DNA from: Ruegeria sp. HKCCD7303
GTDB lineage: Bacteria > Pseudomonadota > Alphaproteobacteria > Rhodobacterales > Rhodobacteraceae
Assembly (NCBI RefSeq): GCF_013111185.1
Contig: NZ_WVRE01000002.1
Span: 806,001-870,000 of the forward strand
Length of the DNA: 64,000 bases
Reading direction: 5' to 3'
The notes beneath the pieces are model-generated. The model saw only the letters and a program-made list of their open reading frames with translations. It made no database searches and was not told the DNA's origin. The position numbers and the translations under genes are program-made. Below are positions 63,697-64,000 of this stretch, piece after piece; the first letter of the stretch is position 1, and each line of letters opens with the position of its first letter.

Positions 63697-64000
63697 ATGA
63701 CCGATCAGATCCAGGACGCTAAAACCTTCACCAGCCTTCACAAAAAAGGCGATCCGGTCATCCTTTTCAACATCTGGGACGCAGGCAGCGCAGGCGCAGT
63801 TCGGGATGCGGGCGCACAGGCCATTGCGACCGGAAGCGCACCGGTTGCCATGGCTCAAGGGTTCAGTGACGGGCAGAACATCCCCCTTGAGGCTGCTTTG
63901 GATAATGCCCGCCGCATTGTCTCAGCCGTCGATCTGCCGGTGACGCTGGACTTTGAAGGGGCCTATGCGGAAACTTTGCAGGGGGTCGCGGAAAACGTGA
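63697..64000 (+). CDS. isocitrate lyase/PEP mutase family protein (3' end cut off)
   Basis: 101 codons present. It starts MTDQIQDAKTFTSLHKKG with VILFNIWDAGSAGAVRDAGAQAIATGS, the start of the PEP mutase/isocitrate lyase barrel, then LPVTLDFEGAY, the metal-binding strand (usually VDxxxG; here LDFEGAY). AGGAGA sits six bases upstream. Family members cleave or mutate C-C and C-P bonds of 2-hydroxy acids; the partial sequence does not show which. Confidence 0.85.
   Translation, partial: MTDQIQDAKTFTSLHKKGDPVILFNIWDAGSAGAVRDAGAQAIATGSAPVAMAQGFSDGQNIPLEAALDNARRIVSAVDLPVTLDFEGAYAETLQGVAENV

Overview
The window looks like chromosomal core sequence from a marine Rhodobacterales bacterium of the Roseobacter group (Ruegeria/Phaeobacter-like). 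The reasons are a fairly high GC content with few gaps, hflK-hflC-DUF2065-Do protease in one run, ftsY followed by an EamA transporter and yciB, a DUF6446 gene beside glyS, a DUF2842 gene coupled to purA, folE2 rather than folE, and a SAM-II riboswitch on metZ. The genus is inferred. I see no rRNA, tRNA, CRISPR array, insertion sequence, integrase or prophage.

Layout. 1-4725: edge of an FCD-type GntR regulator, a HAD nucleotidase, a flavin hydroxylase of the ubiquinone type, and a class V aminotransferase divergent from a HutC-like regulator with an 18-bp palindrome between them. 4732-6843: two overlapping Lrp/AsnC regulators divergent from ilvC, again with a palindrome between them. 6930-11121: a drug/metabolite-type transporter meeting glmM, then folP and folB. 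11223-16039: a Tat-exported multicopper oxidase, a cell-wall hydrolase and a PPDK-type enzyme. 16130-20712: glyS, a gltS remnant, DUF6446, marC on the opposite strand, and glyQ. 20919-26560: a secreted SPOR/peptidoglycan-binding protein with a dead protease domain, a ThDP decarboxylase coupled to trkH, and a phasin-like Lys/Ala/Pro-rich protein. 26846-30404: folE2, metZ with its riboswitch and terminator, and a GST. 30628-34345: an islet with a PLP decarboxylase, an orphan ORF, a VOC-membrane fusion and a dnaE2 remnant. 34542-43161: ferredoxin, an FG-GAP-like protein, purD/xseA, a GST, a YhhN protein, ftsY-EamA-yciB. 43277-50354: a CRP-like regulator with a probable small RNA behind a CRP-type site, then Do protease, DUF2065, hflC, hflK, gor and rpiA. 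50522-57255: a GST with sdaA, a GFA protein, a transporter, thiN, a large acidic protein and a GNAT protein. 57246-64000: DUF2842-purA, cobalt-type nitrile hydratase, secG, pyrG, a bacterioferritin without the haem ligand, and the start of a PEP mutase/isocitrate lyase family gene.

How the genes work together. Folate synthesis (folE2, folB, folP), nucleotide synthesis (purD, purA, pyrG, rpiA) and cell envelope or secretion functions (glmM, ftsY, secG, yciB, hflKC, Do protease) dominate. Glutathione chemistry recurs (gor, three GSTs, one GFA protein). The best leads for new biology are regulatory or structural: the CRP-like gene with its small RNA, the folE2 leader with a terminator next to the start codon, structured RNA on both sides of the bacterioferritin, an extracytoplasmic pseudoprotease, and a dispersed extragenic repeat. 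Nothing here looks like a defence or mobile system.
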